From NCBI RefSeq assembly GCF_000735605.1, contig NZ_JPKG01000072.1:42056-106055 (forward strand): a stretch of DNA of 64,000 bases. The letters are read 5' to 3'. Below the pieces are notes generated by a model. It saw nothing but the letters and a program-made list of their open reading frames with translations. It was not told where the DNA came from and did no database searches. The translations under genes were made by a program, and so were the position numbers. Each line of letters opens with the position of its first letter. The first letter of the stretch is position 1. The stretch comes from Allobosea sp. LC85 (GTDB lineage: Bacteria > Pseudomonadota > Alphaproteobacteria > Rhizobiales > Beijerinckiaceae). This document shows, piece by piece, positions 9,013 through 17,171 of the stretch.

Positions 9013-10452
9013 ATGTCCGACTACGACGTCATCATCATCGGGTCCGGTCCCGGCGGTTATATCGCGGCCATCCGCTCGGCGCAGCTCGGCTTCAAGACCG
9101 CGATCGTCGAGCGTGAGCATCTTGCCGGCATCTGCTCGAACTGGGGTTGCATCCCGACCAAGGCGCTGCTGCGCTCGGCCGAGATCCTGCATTTCGGCCA
9201 GCACGCCAAGGATTATGGGCTGGTGCTCGAAGGCTCCTTCAAGGCCGATCTTGCCGCCATCGTTCAGCGCTCGCGCGGCATCGCCGCCCGCATGAACAAT
9301 GGCGTCCAGTTTCTGATGAAGAAGAACAAGGTCGACGTGATCTGGGGCGAGGCCAAGCTGACCAAGCCCAGCACGATCGTGGTTGGCAAGACCGCGAAGC
9401 CTGCCATGCAGCCGCAGGTTCCGCCGCCGAAAAATGCCAAGGGCGAGGGCAGCTACACCGCCGACCACATCATTCTCGCGACGGGCGCACGCCCGCGTGC
9501 CCTTCCCGGCCTCGAGCCGGACGGCAAGCTGATCTGGACCTATTTCGAGGCCATGGTCCCGCAGAAGATGCCGAAATCGCTGCTTGTGGTGGGCTCAGGC
9601 GCGATCGGCATCGAGTTCGCCTCCTTCTACCGCACCATGGGTGTCGAGGTGACGGTGGTCGAGGTCCTGCCGCAGGTCGTGCCGGTCGAGGATGCCGAGA
9701 TTGGCGCCTTCGCCCGCAAGGCCTTCGAGAAGCAGGGCATGAAGATCATCACCAGCGCCAAGGTGACCAAGGTCGAGAAATCAGCGGATTCGATCACGGC
9801 CCATATCGAGGATGAGAAGGGCGGCAAGCAGACGATCACAGCCGACCGCATGATCTCCGCCGTCGGCGTCGTTGCCAATGTCGAGAACCTTGGCCTGGAG
9901 ACGCTCGGCGTGAAGAGCGATCGCGGCTTCATCGCCATCGACGAGTTCTGCCGCACCAACGTGAAGGGCGTCTATGCGATCGGCGACGTCGCCGGCCCGC
10001 CGATGCTGGCGCACAAGGCCGAGCACGAGGCGGTGATCTGCGTCGAGGCGATCAAGGGCCTGCATCCGCACCCGATGGACAAGAACATGATCCCGGGCTG
10101 CACCTATTGCCACCCGCAGATCGCCAGCGTCGGCCTGACCGAGGCCAAAGCCAAGGCTGCTGGGCACGAGCTCAGGGTCGGCCGCTTCAACTTCGTCGCC
10201 AACGGCAAGGCGGTCGCGCTCGGCGAGGATAGCGGCTTGGTCAAGACGATCTTCGACGCCAAGACTGGCAAGTTGCTCGGCGCGCATATGGTCGGGGCGG
10301 AAGTGACCGAGCTGATCCAGGGCTTCGTCGTCGCCATGAACCTCGAGACGACCGAGGAAGAATTAATGCACACCATCTTCCCGCATCCGACGCTGTCGGA
10401 GGCGATGAAGGAAAGCGTGCTCGACGCCTACGGGAAGGTGCTGAACGCGTAG
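9013..10452 (+). CDS. lpdA: Dihydrolipoyl dehydrogenase (E3)
   Basis: This 479-residue flavoprotein re-oxidises dihydrolipoamide with NAD+. FAD binds at the Rossmann motif GSGPGGYIAAI (from residue 10). The redox-active cysteines are Cys41 and Cys46 in CSNWGCIPTK; the more usual E3 motif is CLNVGC. The NAD motif GSGAIGIEFASFY lies near residue 196, and the catalytic His-Glu region (FPHPTLSE) near residue 457. Its place after pdhC indicates that it is the PDH-dedicated E3. An insertion rich in Pro/Lys near residue 135 is slightly unusual. Confidence 0.95.
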   Translation: MSDYDVIIIGSGPGGYIAAIRSAQLGFKTAIVEREHLAGICSNWGCIPTKALLRSAEILHFGQHAKDYGLVLEGSFKADLAAIVQRSRGIAARMNNGVQFLMKKNKVDVIWGEAKLTKPSTIVVGKTAKPAMQPQVPPPKNAKGEGSYTADHIILATGARPRALPGLEPDGKLIWTYFEAMVPQKMPKSLLVVGSGAIGIEFASFYRTMGVEVTVVEVLPQVVPVEDAEIGAFARKAFEKQGMKIITSAKVTKVEKSADSITAHIEDEKGGKQTITADRMISAVGVVANVENLGLETLGVKSDRGFIAIDEFCRTNVKGVYAIGDVAGPPMLAHKAEHEAVICVEAIKGLHPHPMDKNMIPGCTYCHPQIASVGLTEAKAKAAGHELRVGRFNFVANGKAVALGEDSGLVKTIFDAKTGKLLGAHMVGAEVTELIQGFVVAMNLETTEEELMHTIFPHPTLSEAMKESVLDAYGKVLNA

Positions 10453-10524
10453 AGATGCTGAACCGGGCGCTCTCAGTGCCAGGTTCCGTGATGGCAGACT
10501 GACTGACAAGAGCTGGAGACCACC

Positions 10525-10773
10525 ATGGATCTGCGTTCGATTATCGTCGCCATCATCATCGGTCTCGTCGCCGGCTGGCTCGCCAGCATCGTCGTCGGTG
10601 GTGGTGGGCTTGTCCGCTACATCATCACCGGCCTGATCGGCGCCTTCGTCGGCAGCTTTCTGCTCTCGGCGCTCGGCGTGAATCTCGGCATCGGCAACCC
10701 GCTGGTCTCGCAGATCATCACGGCAACGATCGGCGCCATCGTCGTGGTGCTGCTGGCGCGGGTGATCGCCTGA
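10525..10773 (+). CDS. GlsB/YeaQ/YmgE-family small membrane protein (first of three)
   Basis: This 82-residue protein has three hydrophobic segments and the glycine-rich pattern of the GlsB/YeaQ/YmgE (transglycosylase-associated) family: GLVAGWLASIVVGGGGLVRYIITGLIGAFVGSFL, then a hydrophobic C-terminus. Family members are stress-associated inner-membrane proteins with no firmly known biochemical role. A GGAG site precedes the ATG. Two related frames follow directly downstream. Confidence 0.88.
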   Translation: MDLRSIIVAIIIGLVAGWLASIVVGGGGLVRYIITGLIGAFVGSFLLSALGVNLGIGNPLVSQIITATIGAIVVVLLARVIA

Positions 10774-10957
10774 GGTTTCCCTCTCTGGAAACTCGCGCCA
10801 TGCGAGGGCATATCCGAGCGATGACGACACGCCGCGTACGCGCAAATCCCGTGGTCCCGACCAGGTCATCCCCGACGACAAGGTCGAGGTCCTGCCCCCT
10901 GGCCGCGGCCCGCCCCTGGATTGGCGGGCGCTCGCGCCGACGATTCTGCTCGGTACC

Positions 10958-11164
10958 GTGACCGGCTTCGTCGCCAGCCTCGTGGTCGGAGGCGGCGGGT
11001 TGATCCGTCACGCCGTTGTCGGTGTGCTCGGCATGCTGGTCGGGCAGGGATTGGTGCGGATTACCGGCTGGAGCGTGCGGACCGGACACGCCTTCCTCGA
11101 CGAGGCGGCGATGGCGGTGCTCGGCGCGATCCTCGTGGTGCTGCTGGCAAGGTTCATCGCGTGA
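10958..11164 (+). CDS. GlsB/YeaQ-like membrane protein, start unclear (second of three)
   Basis: The 68 residues from GTG 10958 repeat the family pattern (FVASLVVGGGGLIRHAVVGVLGMLVGQ and a C-terminal hydrophobic helix ending LARFIA, like the first copy's LARVIA). The same frame stays open upstream for about 190 bases and reads as a plausible charged and Pro-rich linker plus the missing start of helix 1 (ALAPTILLGTVTGF), but it contains no ATG, GTG or TTG. ATG codons at 10800 and 10821 are in another frame. The gene may therefore be frameshifted, begin at a rare start, or carry a sequencing indel. Confidence 0.55.
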   Translation: MTGFVASLVVGGGGLIRHAVVGVLGMLVGQGLVRITGWSVRTGHAFLDEAAMAVLGAILVVLLARFIA

Positions 11165-11235
11165 CGACCGGAGCGGGCCGTCCCTGGCCTGTCCGGCAGA
11201 TTCATCCTGCAGGCTGACGAAAGGGACGACGGATC

Positions 11236-11520
11236 ATGGATAGCCCCATCTACGCCGCGCTCGGCACGCCCGGTTACGGCTTCTTCGCGACGCTGCTGAT
11301 CGGCTTGCTCGCCGGCTGGATCGCGGAGCGCATCACCTCGTCCGATCATGGGCTCTTCACCAATATGCTGGTGGGCGTGGCAGGTTCGTTTGTCGGCAGC
11401 CGCCTGGCCGAACTGCTCGATATCCCGATCCACGGCTTCCTTCGCACCCTGGTCGCGGCCATCGCAGGCGCCTGCGTGGTGATCGTGATCTGGAACGCGA
11501 TGCGGAAACCTGCGACCTGA
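11236..11520 (+). CDS. GlsB/YeaQ-family small membrane protein (third of three)
   Basis: This 94-residue protein has three hydrophobic segments with the family layout: FFATLLIGLLAGWIAERIT, then FTNMLVGVAGSFVGSRLAE, then a helix ending VVIVIWNAMRKPAT. The sequence GACGAAAGGGACGACGGATC precedes the ATG at 11236. It is more divergent from the first copy than the second is, and carries a polar C-terminal tail. Three tandem copies suggest local duplication; a stress-related envelope role is the family expectation. Confidence 0.82.
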   Translation: MDSPIYAALGTPGYGFFATLLIGLLAGWIAERITSSDHGLFTNMLVGVAGSFVGSRLAELLDIPIHGFLRTLVAAIAGACVVIVIWNAMRKPAT

Positions 11521-11611
11521 CGCGACCTCCGGTCAGGTTGCCGCCGGGCCTGATGCAGATTAGCTAGAGCAAATTGGCGCCTCTCGCAGGCGCCGGGTGA
11601 CTGGAAACGAC

Positions 11612-12616
11612 ATGGCTCTCGTTCTCGACCTTCTGAACCGCGATCCGCGGCCCAATGTCGGCAATCCCAAGGCGGATGCCAAGCCTGCGGCCGAGCTGCG
11701 TCATCCCGAGAAGCAGAAGCGTCCGGAGAACCCTGTTCTTCGCAAACCGGACTGGATCAGGGTGAAGGCGCCCGGCTCTCCGAAATGGGCCGAAACGCAG
11801 AAGATCGTGAAGGAGAACAAGCTCGTCACGGTCTGCGAGGAAGCAGGCTGCCCGAATATCGGCGAGTGCTGGGAGAAGAAGCACGCCACCTTCATGATCA
11901 TGGGTGACACCTGTACGCGGGCCTGCGCCTTCTGCAACGTCAAGACGGGCGTGCCACAGGCGCTCGACCTGGAGGAGCCGCGCAAGGTCGCAGAAGCCGT
12001 CGCCAAGCTCGGCCTCGAGCATGTCGTCATCACCTCGGTCGACCGCGATGATCTCGATGACGGTGGCGCGGAGCATTTCGCCCGCGTGATCTGCGCGATC
12101 CGCGAGGCTTCGCCCGGCACGACGATCGAGATCCTGACGCCGGATTTCCTGCGCAAGCCCGGCGCGCTCGAAGTGGTCGTCGCGGCCAAGCCGGACGTGT
12201 TCAACCACAATCTCGAAACCGTACCCGGCAAGTATCTGAAGGTGCGCCCTGGCGCGCGCTATTTCCATTCGCTGCGCCTGCTGCAGCGTGTGAAGGAGCT
12301 CGATCCCACCATCTTCACCAAGTCCGGCATCATGGTCGGTCTCGGCGAGGAGCGGAACGAAATCCTTCAGTTGATGGACGATCTGCGCTCGGCCGACGTC
12401 GATTTCATGACCATCGGCCAGTACCTCGCGCCCTCACGCAAGCATCATGCGGTGATCCGCTTCGTCACGCCCGACGAGTTCAAGGGTTTCGAGGCCATCG
12501 CCTATGTGAAGGGCTTCCTGATGGTGTCCTCGACGCCGCTGACGCGCTCCTCGCACCACGCGGGCGAGGATTTCGCGCGGTTGAGGGACGCCCGCGCAGC
12601 CAAGCTCGGCGGCTGA
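11612..12616 (+). CDS. lipA: Lipoyl synthase
   Basis: This 334-residue radical-SAM enzyme inserts sulfur into octanoyl groups on lipoyl domains. The auxiliary cluster cysteines are Cys74, Cys79 and Cys85 (CEEAGCPNIGEC), and the radical-SAM cluster is Cys101, Cys105 and Cys108 (CTRACAFC). The start is taken as the ATG at 11612 (MALVLDLLNRD, typical of the group) rather than the GTG at 11597. The location near pdhBC and lpd fits its job of modifying those proteins. Co-transcription with the next gene is likely (14-base gap). Confidence 0.97.
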   Translation: MALVLDLLNRDPRPNVGNPKADAKPAAELRHPEKQKRPENPVLRKPDWIRVKAPGSPKWAETQKIVKENKLVTVCEEAGCPNIGECWEKKHATFMIMGDTCTRACAFCNVKTGVPQALDLEEPRKVAEAVAKLGLEHVVITSVDRDDLDDGGAEHFARVICAIREASPGTTIEILTPDFLRKPGALEVVVAAKPDVFNHNLETVPGKYLKVRPGARYFHSLRLLQRVKELDPTIFTKSGIMVGLGEERNEILQLMDDLRSADVDFMTIGQYLAPSRKHHAVIRFVTPDEFKGFEAIAYVKGFLMVSSTPLTRSSHHAGEDFARLRDARAAKLGG

Positions 12617-12630
12617 GCGCGCAGCATCTC

Positions 12631-13119
12631 ATGCCGATGTTCAACAGCACCCGCCGGGTGAAGCACTCGCCGGAGCGGATGTTCGCGCTCGTGGCGGATG
12701 TCGAGAAATACCCCCAGTTCCTGCCGCTTTGCGAAGGCTTGGTGGTGCGGCGCCGGACGCCGCGCGAAGGCGGCGGCGAAGTGTTGGTGGCCGACATGAC
12801 GGTCGGCTTCAAGGCGATCCGCGAGACCTTCACCAGTCGCGTCACGCTTGATCCAGCCAATCTGAAGATTCTTGTCGAGTATGTCGACGGTCCGTTCCGG
12901 CATCTCGAAAATCGCTGGAACTTCAAGGCGATGGATGGAGGCTGCGAGATCGCCTTCTTCATTTCCTACGAGTTCGCCAGCCGCATGCTCGGCCTGCTGA
13001 TGGGTACGATGTTCGACAAGGCCTTTCGCAAGTTCGCCGAAGCTTTCGAGAGGCGGGCTGATCTGGTCTATGGCCGTGCCCGGGCCAGAGTCACGGATGG
13101 TTCAGCGCCGCCCGCTTGA
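12631..13119 (+). CDS. RatA/COQ10-type START-domain protein
   Basis: This 162-residue protein is a single START/polyketide-cyclase-like domain of the COQ10/RatA family, with the typical opening MPMFNSTRRVKHSPERMFALVADVEKYPQFLP. Family members bind ubiquinone or related lipids and support respiration; E. coli RatA has been reported to affect ribosome subunit association. In alphaproteobacteria a coenzyme Q chaperone role is plausible. It follows lipA closely and overlaps the convergent CinA-type gene at its 3' end (13091-13119). Confidence 0.87.
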   Translation: MPMFNSTRRVKHSPERMFALVADVEKYPQFLPLCEGLVVRRRTPREGGGEVLVADMTVGFKAIRETFTSRVTLDPANLKILVEYVDGPFRHLENRWNFKAMDGGCEIAFFISYEFASRMLGLLMGTMFDKAFRKFAEAFERRADLVYGRARARVTDGSAPPA

Positions 13120-13588
13120 GCATGGCGAGCGCCTCGAGGACCGAGAGACGGCGGATTTCGTCTCGCGCCTGATCGCCGAAGCGCATTTCGCGATGCGTGG
13201 TCATTACAGTTGACGCGCAGGCGAAATGGACGAGGCCGACGGGCTTGGCCGCGCTCCCGCCGCCCGGCCCGGCAACACCGGTGATCGCGACGGAAAAATC
13301 AGCCTCGAGCTTCGTGCGGCCGCCTTCCGCCATGGCGCGGGCAACCGGCTCGCTGACAGCGCCGTAGCCGTCGATCAGCGTCGCAGGCACGCCCGCCAAT
13401 GCAGTCTTGGCGGCGTTCGAATAGGTCACCAGCCCGCCGTTGACGACGTCCGACGAACCAGGAATTGCGGTCAGCGCGCCCGAGACGAGCCCGCCTGTGC
13501 AGGACTCGACCGTCGCGACGCTCAGACCACGATCGCGGCAGATGGTCAGGATTTCGATGGCGAGGGCGGTGATCTCGGAATCGAACAT
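13091..13588 (-). CDS. CinA-family nicotinamide-nucleotide amidase
   Basis: This 165-residue protein is the stand-alone C-terminal CinA domain (PncC type), with the motif TVESCTGGLVSGALTAIPGSSDV near residues 27-50 and GVAGPGGGSAAKPVGLV. The family deamidates nicotinamide mononucleotide to salvage pyridine nucleotides. The catalytic Ser-Cys-Thr region is intact. The ATG at 13588 lies 11 bases after ispDF stops, so the two are one operon on the minus strand. The 3' end overlaps ratA tail to tail. Confidence 0.9.
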   Translation of the reverse strand: MFDSEITALAIEILTICRDRGLSVATVESCTGGLVSGALTAIPGSSDVVNGGLVTYSNAAKTALAGVPATLIDGYGAVSEPVARAMAEGGRTKLEADFSVAITGVAGPGGGSAAKPVGLVHFACASTVMTTHREMRFGDQARDEIRRLSVLEALAMLKRAALNHP

Positions 13589-13599
13589 GGTGGTTGCCC

Positions 13600-14847
13600 C
13601 TATTCGTCGTTCGGCAGGCGCAAAGTGGCCGTTGCCAAAGCCGCCAGCCCTTCGCCGCGACCGGTAAAGCCCATGCGTTCCGATGTCGTCGCCTTGAGCC
13701 CGACCTGGTCGAGCCGTACACCTGTGACCTCCGCGATCCGTGCCCGAATCTGTTCACGATAGGGGCCGACCTTCGGCGCCTCGCAAACGATGCTGAGATC
13801 GAGATGGTCGATCACGCCGCCGCGCCCGCTGACGCGCTCGGCGGCAAATGCGAGGAAACGGTCTGACGAGGCACCGCGCCATTGCGGATCGCTCGGCGGA
13901 AAATGCGTGCCGATATCGCCATCCGCCAGCGCCCCGAGAATGGCATCGGTCAAGGCGTGCAACGCAACGTCGCCGTCGGAATGGGCTCGCACGCCGCGCG
14001 CGTGCGGAATTCGGACGCCACCGAGCCAGACATGATCGCCATCGGTGAAGGCATGGACGTCATAGCCGGTGCCGACCCGGGTGGTCAGCTGCCTGCGCAG
14101 CCTCTCCTCCGCCAGGGCAAAATCCTCGGGATGCGTCAGCTTCACGTTCATGGCCTCTCCAGGGAAGGTCGTGACCCTATGGCCCGCCCATTCGATCAGC
14201 GCGGCGTCGTCGGTTAGGCCGGTGACGGCCGCGGCAGCTGCCGCCTCATGGGCTGCCAGCAAGAGGCGGAAGGCAAAGGCCTGAGGGGTCTGCACGCTGA
14301 CGAGTTGGTCGCGCGGCGGCGTCTCGACGATATGTCCCTTGCCGTCCACGCGCTTGATCGTGTCGGTGACAGGCAAGGCGGGGATAGCAGCCGAACTGCT
14401 CCGCGCGGTTTCGATTGCGCGCTCGATCAGGGTTCGGGACGCGAACGGCCGGGCTGCATCATGGACCAGCACGGTTCCTTCGAATCCTGCGGCCGCCAAT
14501 GCCTGCAGCCCGAGCCGCACAGAGTCTTGCCGGGTCGCGCCCCCCGCTACGGGGCCGAGCAGCTTGCCGGACGGGACGCCTGCGACAGCGTCGGCATAGC
14601 AGGCCTCATCACCTGTACCGATGACGACCACGACATGTGTCACGGCCCGCTCATCCAGGAACGGAAGAAGGCTTCGCCGCAGGACTGGCAGGCCGGCGAG
14701 ACGGCGATACTGCTTTGGCAAGTCCCCGCCTGCGCGCAGGCCGCGCCCCGCCGCAACGACGAGGGCCGCCACCGACGGGAGACTTGTCACTGTTTCGGAC
14801 GACACGGCGAGGCTCCAGCTAGAGCCCGGTTGATAGTCGCCGGTCAT
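13600..14847 (-). CDS. ispDF: Bifunctional MEP-pathway enzyme IspD/IspF
   Basis: This protein of about 415 residues performs two steps of isoprenoid synthesis. The N-terminal cytidylyltransferase half (IspD) starts at AALVVAAGRG, with LPKQYRRLAG and VLVHDAARPF. The C-terminal cyclodiphosphate synthase half (IspF, from about residue 250) begins RVGTGYDVHAF, with zinc ligands in DVHAF and AHSDGDVALHALTDA. The IspDF fusion is typical of alphaproteobacteria. The start is uncertain: an ATG at 14847 gives a 40-residue lead and an ATG at 14883 is possible. The frame stays open much further upstream, but only as an antisense shadow of dus. Confidence 0.93.
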   Translation of the reverse strand: MTGDYQPGSSWSLAVSSETVTSLPSVAALVVAAGRGLRAGGDLPKQYRRLAGLPVLRRSLLPFLDERAVTHVVVVIGTGDEACYADAVAGVPSGKLLGPVAGGATRQDSVRLGLQALAAAGFEGTVLVHDAARPFASRTLIERAIETARSSSAAIPALPVTDTIKRVDGKGHIVETPPRDQLVSVQTPQAFAFRLLLAAHEAAAAAAVTGLTDDAALIEWAGHRVTTFPGEAMNVKLTHPEDFALAEERLRRQLTTRVGTGYDVHAFTDGDHVWLGGVRIPHARGVRAHSDGDVALHALTDAILGALADGDIGTHFPPSDPQWRGASSDRFLAFAAERVSGRGGVIDHLDLSIVCEAPKVGPYREQIRARIAEVTGVRLDQVGLKATTSERMGFTGRGEGLAALATATLRLPNDE

Positions 14848-14904
14848 GCAATCGCCAAGTGCGGAGCGAGACGCTGCGACCATCCGTTCCGGGCTGCGGC
14901 AATA

Positions 14905-14929
14905 TTGCATTGCAGCATTGTTTCGAAAT
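14905..14929. promoter_or_regulatory. Two-part motif shared with the hfq upstream region (copy 1)
   Basis: TTGCATTGCAGCAT (14905-14918) is followed at once by TGTTTCGAAAT (14919-14929), in the divergent ispDF/dus promoter region. The same 14-mer and 11-mer both occur again before hfq. TGCA-containing motifs of this kind recall PhaR (phasin regulator) sites in alphaproteobacteria, but that link is only a suggestion. Confidence 0.45.
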
Positions 14930-14968
14930 CCCTTGCGCCGATGCAGCAATGTCCAATAAATAGCCATA

Positions 14969-15991
14969 ATGGAAATTGCCTCAAAATCGGGCGATGAACT
15001 GTCCGGCATTGCCGGGGTTGCGATCGCCTCCCGAGCCTTTCTTGCGCCGATGTCGGGCGTCACCGACGTCGTGATGCGCCGCATCGCTGCACGATTCGGC
15101 GCGGGGCTCGTCGTCTCCGAAATGGTCGCATCCGACGAATTCGTGCGCGGCAGCGAGGAGGCGCGGTTGCGCGCCGAGGGGGCAGGCGTCTTCCCGCATG
15201 TCGTCCAGCTTGCCGGCTGCGATCCGCACTGGCTTGGTGAGGCTGCCCGCCTGGCAGAGGCGACCGGAGCGCAGATCGTCGATATCAATATGGGTTGTCC
15301 CGCCAAGCGCGTGACGGGCGGCTGGGCCGGCTCGGCGCTGATGCGCGATCTGGATCATGCGCTCTCGCTTGTCGAGGCGGCGGTCAGGTCCGTGAACATT
15401 CCGGTGACCGTGAAGATGCGGCTTGGCTGGGATGATGCATCCCGCAATGCGCCCGAGCTGGCGCGCCGCGCCGTATCCGCCGGCGCCGCGATGATCACGG
15501 TCCATGGTCGCACCCGGCAGCAGTTCTACAAGGGCGTCGCCGACTGGAGTGCGATTCAGGCCGTGCGTGAGACCGGTGATTTTCCGCTCGTTGCCAATGG
15601 CGACATTCACGGCGTCGCGGACGCCGAGACATGCCTTGAGCGCTCGGGCGCGAATTTCGTCATGGTCGGACGCGCGGCGCTGGGGCGGCCCTGGCTTGTC
15701 GGCGCTGTGGGCGACGTGCTCGCCGGACGCCGGGCGACCGAGTTGAGCGCGGCGCAGAAGCATGCGGTTGCGCAGGAACACTATGAGGGCCTGCTGTCCC
15801 TGCTCGGACGCGAGCAGGGCGTACGTCATGCCCGCAAGCATCTGGCCGCCTATGCCGACGAGGCGGTCGCGACCGGCTGCGACCCCGACCCCCAACAACG
15901 CCGCGCGCTCCTGACCACGGATGACCCTCACCAGGCCCTGCGCGCGCTGGCTGCCCTGTTTTCCACTGAATGCAGCCGCGAGGCAGCCTGA
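14969..15991 (+). CDS. dusB: tRNA-dihydrouridine synthase (DusB type)
   Basis: This 340-residue FMN-dependent enzyme reduces uridine to dihydrouridine in the tRNA D-loop. It has the opening APMSGVTDVVMRRIAARFG, the catalytic cysteine in NMGCPAKRVTGGWAGSALM, and the flavin-binding residues around VKMRLGW and ITVHGRTRQQFYKG. It heads the conserved dus-ntrB-ntrC-ntrY-ntrX-hfq-hflX order. In enteric bacteria dusB also sits upstream of a regulator gene (fis), so its promoter often drives regulators. Confidence 0.93.
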   Translation: MEIASKSGDELSGIAGVAIASRAFLAPMSGVTDVVMRRIAARFGAGLVVSEMVASDEFVRGSEEARLRAEGAGVFPHVVQLAGCDPHWLGEAARLAEATGAQIVDINMGCPAKRVTGGWAGSALMRDLDHALSLVEAAVRSVNIPVTVKMRLGWDDASRNAPELARRAVSAGAAMITVHGRTRQQFYKGVADWSAIQAVRETGDFPLVANGDIHGVADAETCLERSGANFVMVGRAALGRPWLVGAVGDVLAGRRATELSAAQKHAVAQEHYEGLLSLLGREQGVRHARKHLAAYADEAVATGCDPDPQQRRALLTTDDPHQALRALAALFSTECSREAA

Positions 15992-16007
15992 GCGAGGACT
16001 ATTGCGT

Positions 16008-17150
16008 ATGGCGATGGCATTTGCCGACGAGGTTGGCGATGGGCGGGATCTGACCTTGCTCGATATGGTTGAAATGCAGGCGCTGAATGTCCTGCCCATG
16101 CCGGTGCTCGTCATCGGCGAAGGGCATGGCATTCTTTACGCCAACACGGCGGCGGAGGACTTCTTCCAGTCCAGCGTTGTGGTGCTCAAGCGCCAGCGCC
16201 TGGACGATGTGATTGCCTTTGGCTCACCAGTGCTTTCCCTGGTGGAGGATGTGCAGCGGCGCGGCGCCAGTGTCAGCGAGTATCGACTTGATCTGGGCTC
16301 GCCCCGGATCGGCGTCGAACGCATCGTCGATGTTTTTGCCTCGCCCTTGCCCAACCAGGGCGATGCCGTTGTCCTGATGCTGCAAGAACGAACAATTGCC
16401 GAAAAAATGGACAGGCAGCTGACGCATCGAGGAGCGGCCCGCTCCATCACCGCGCTCGGTGCGATGCTCGCTCACGAGATCAAGAACCCGCTCTCCGGCA
16501 TTCGTGGTGCAGCGCAGCTTCTTGAAGCCTCGGTGCCGGACAGCGATCGGATGTTGACCCAGCTGATCTGCGACGAGGCGGACCGGATCGTGAAGCTGGT
16601 CGAGCGTGTCGAGCTGTTTGGTGATGAGCGCCCGAGCGAGCGCGGTCCGGTCAATGTCCATGACGTGCTGGACCATGTGAAGCGCCTGGCCCAATCGGGC
16701 TTCGCCCGGCACATCCGCTTCAACGAGATCTATGATCCGTCGTTGCCACCGGTCGCCGGCAACCGCGATCAGCTGGTCCAGGTTCTACTGAACCTGATGA
16801 AGAATGCGGCGGAAGCCATTGGTGAGCATGCGATTGACGGCGAGATCACGCTGACCACAGCCTACCGCCCGGGCATCCGCATGCAGCATGCCGGCTCGGC
16901 AGGTCGGATCGCCTTGCCGCTGGAGATCGGTATCCGCGACAACGGCCCAGGCGTGCCTCATGACCTGCTGCCGCATCTGTTCGATCCCTTCGTCACCACC
17001 AAGGCGCAGGGCAGTGGCCTTGGACTTGCACTCGTAGCGAAGGTGATCGGCGACCACGGCGGAATCGTCGAGTGCGAGTCCGTGCCGCGGCGCACGACAT
17101 TCCGGATTCTTCTGCCCCTGCATGAAGCGCGTCCCCAACGGAGCGCTTGA
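16008..17150 (+). CDS. ntrB: Nitrogen-regulation sensor kinase NtrB
   Basis: This 380-residue soluble histidine kinase phosphorylates or dephosphorylates NtrC according to the PII signal of nitrogen status. A PAS domain occupies about residues 15-125, the phospho-acceptor His is in LAHEIKNPLSG (about 155-165), and the ATPase domain shows NLMKNAAEA, DNGPGVP and GSGLGLAL. No membrane segment is present, as expected. The start is taken as the ATG at 16008; a second ATG six bases later is possible. It is co-transcribed with dus (about 16 bases) and ntrC (21 bases). Confidence 0.95.
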   Translation: MAMAFADEVGDGRDLTLLDMVEMQALNVLPMPVLVIGEGHGILYANTAAEDFFQSSVVVLKRQRLDDVIAFGSPVLSLVEDVQRRGASVSEYRLDLGSPRIGVERIVDVFASPLPNQGDAVVLMLQERTIAEKMDRQLTHRGAARSITALGAMLAHEIKNPLSGIRGAAQLLEASVPDSDRMLTQLICDEADRIVKLVERVELFGDERPSERGPVNVHDVLDHVKRLAQSGFARHIRFNEIYDPSLPPVAGNRDQLVQVLLNLMKNAAEAIGEHAIDGEITLTTAYRPGIRMQHAGSAGRIALPLEIGIRDNGPGVPHDLLPHLFDPFVTTKAQGSGLGLALVAKVIGDHGGIVECESVPRRTTFRILLPLHEARPQRSA

Positions 17151-17171
17151 GGTTCACAGGACGATAATTGA

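Noticed and set aside
14848..15306. Extension of ispDF upstream into dus
   Set aside because: The open frame continues only because it is antisense to dus; the IspD domain begins well inside the chosen start.
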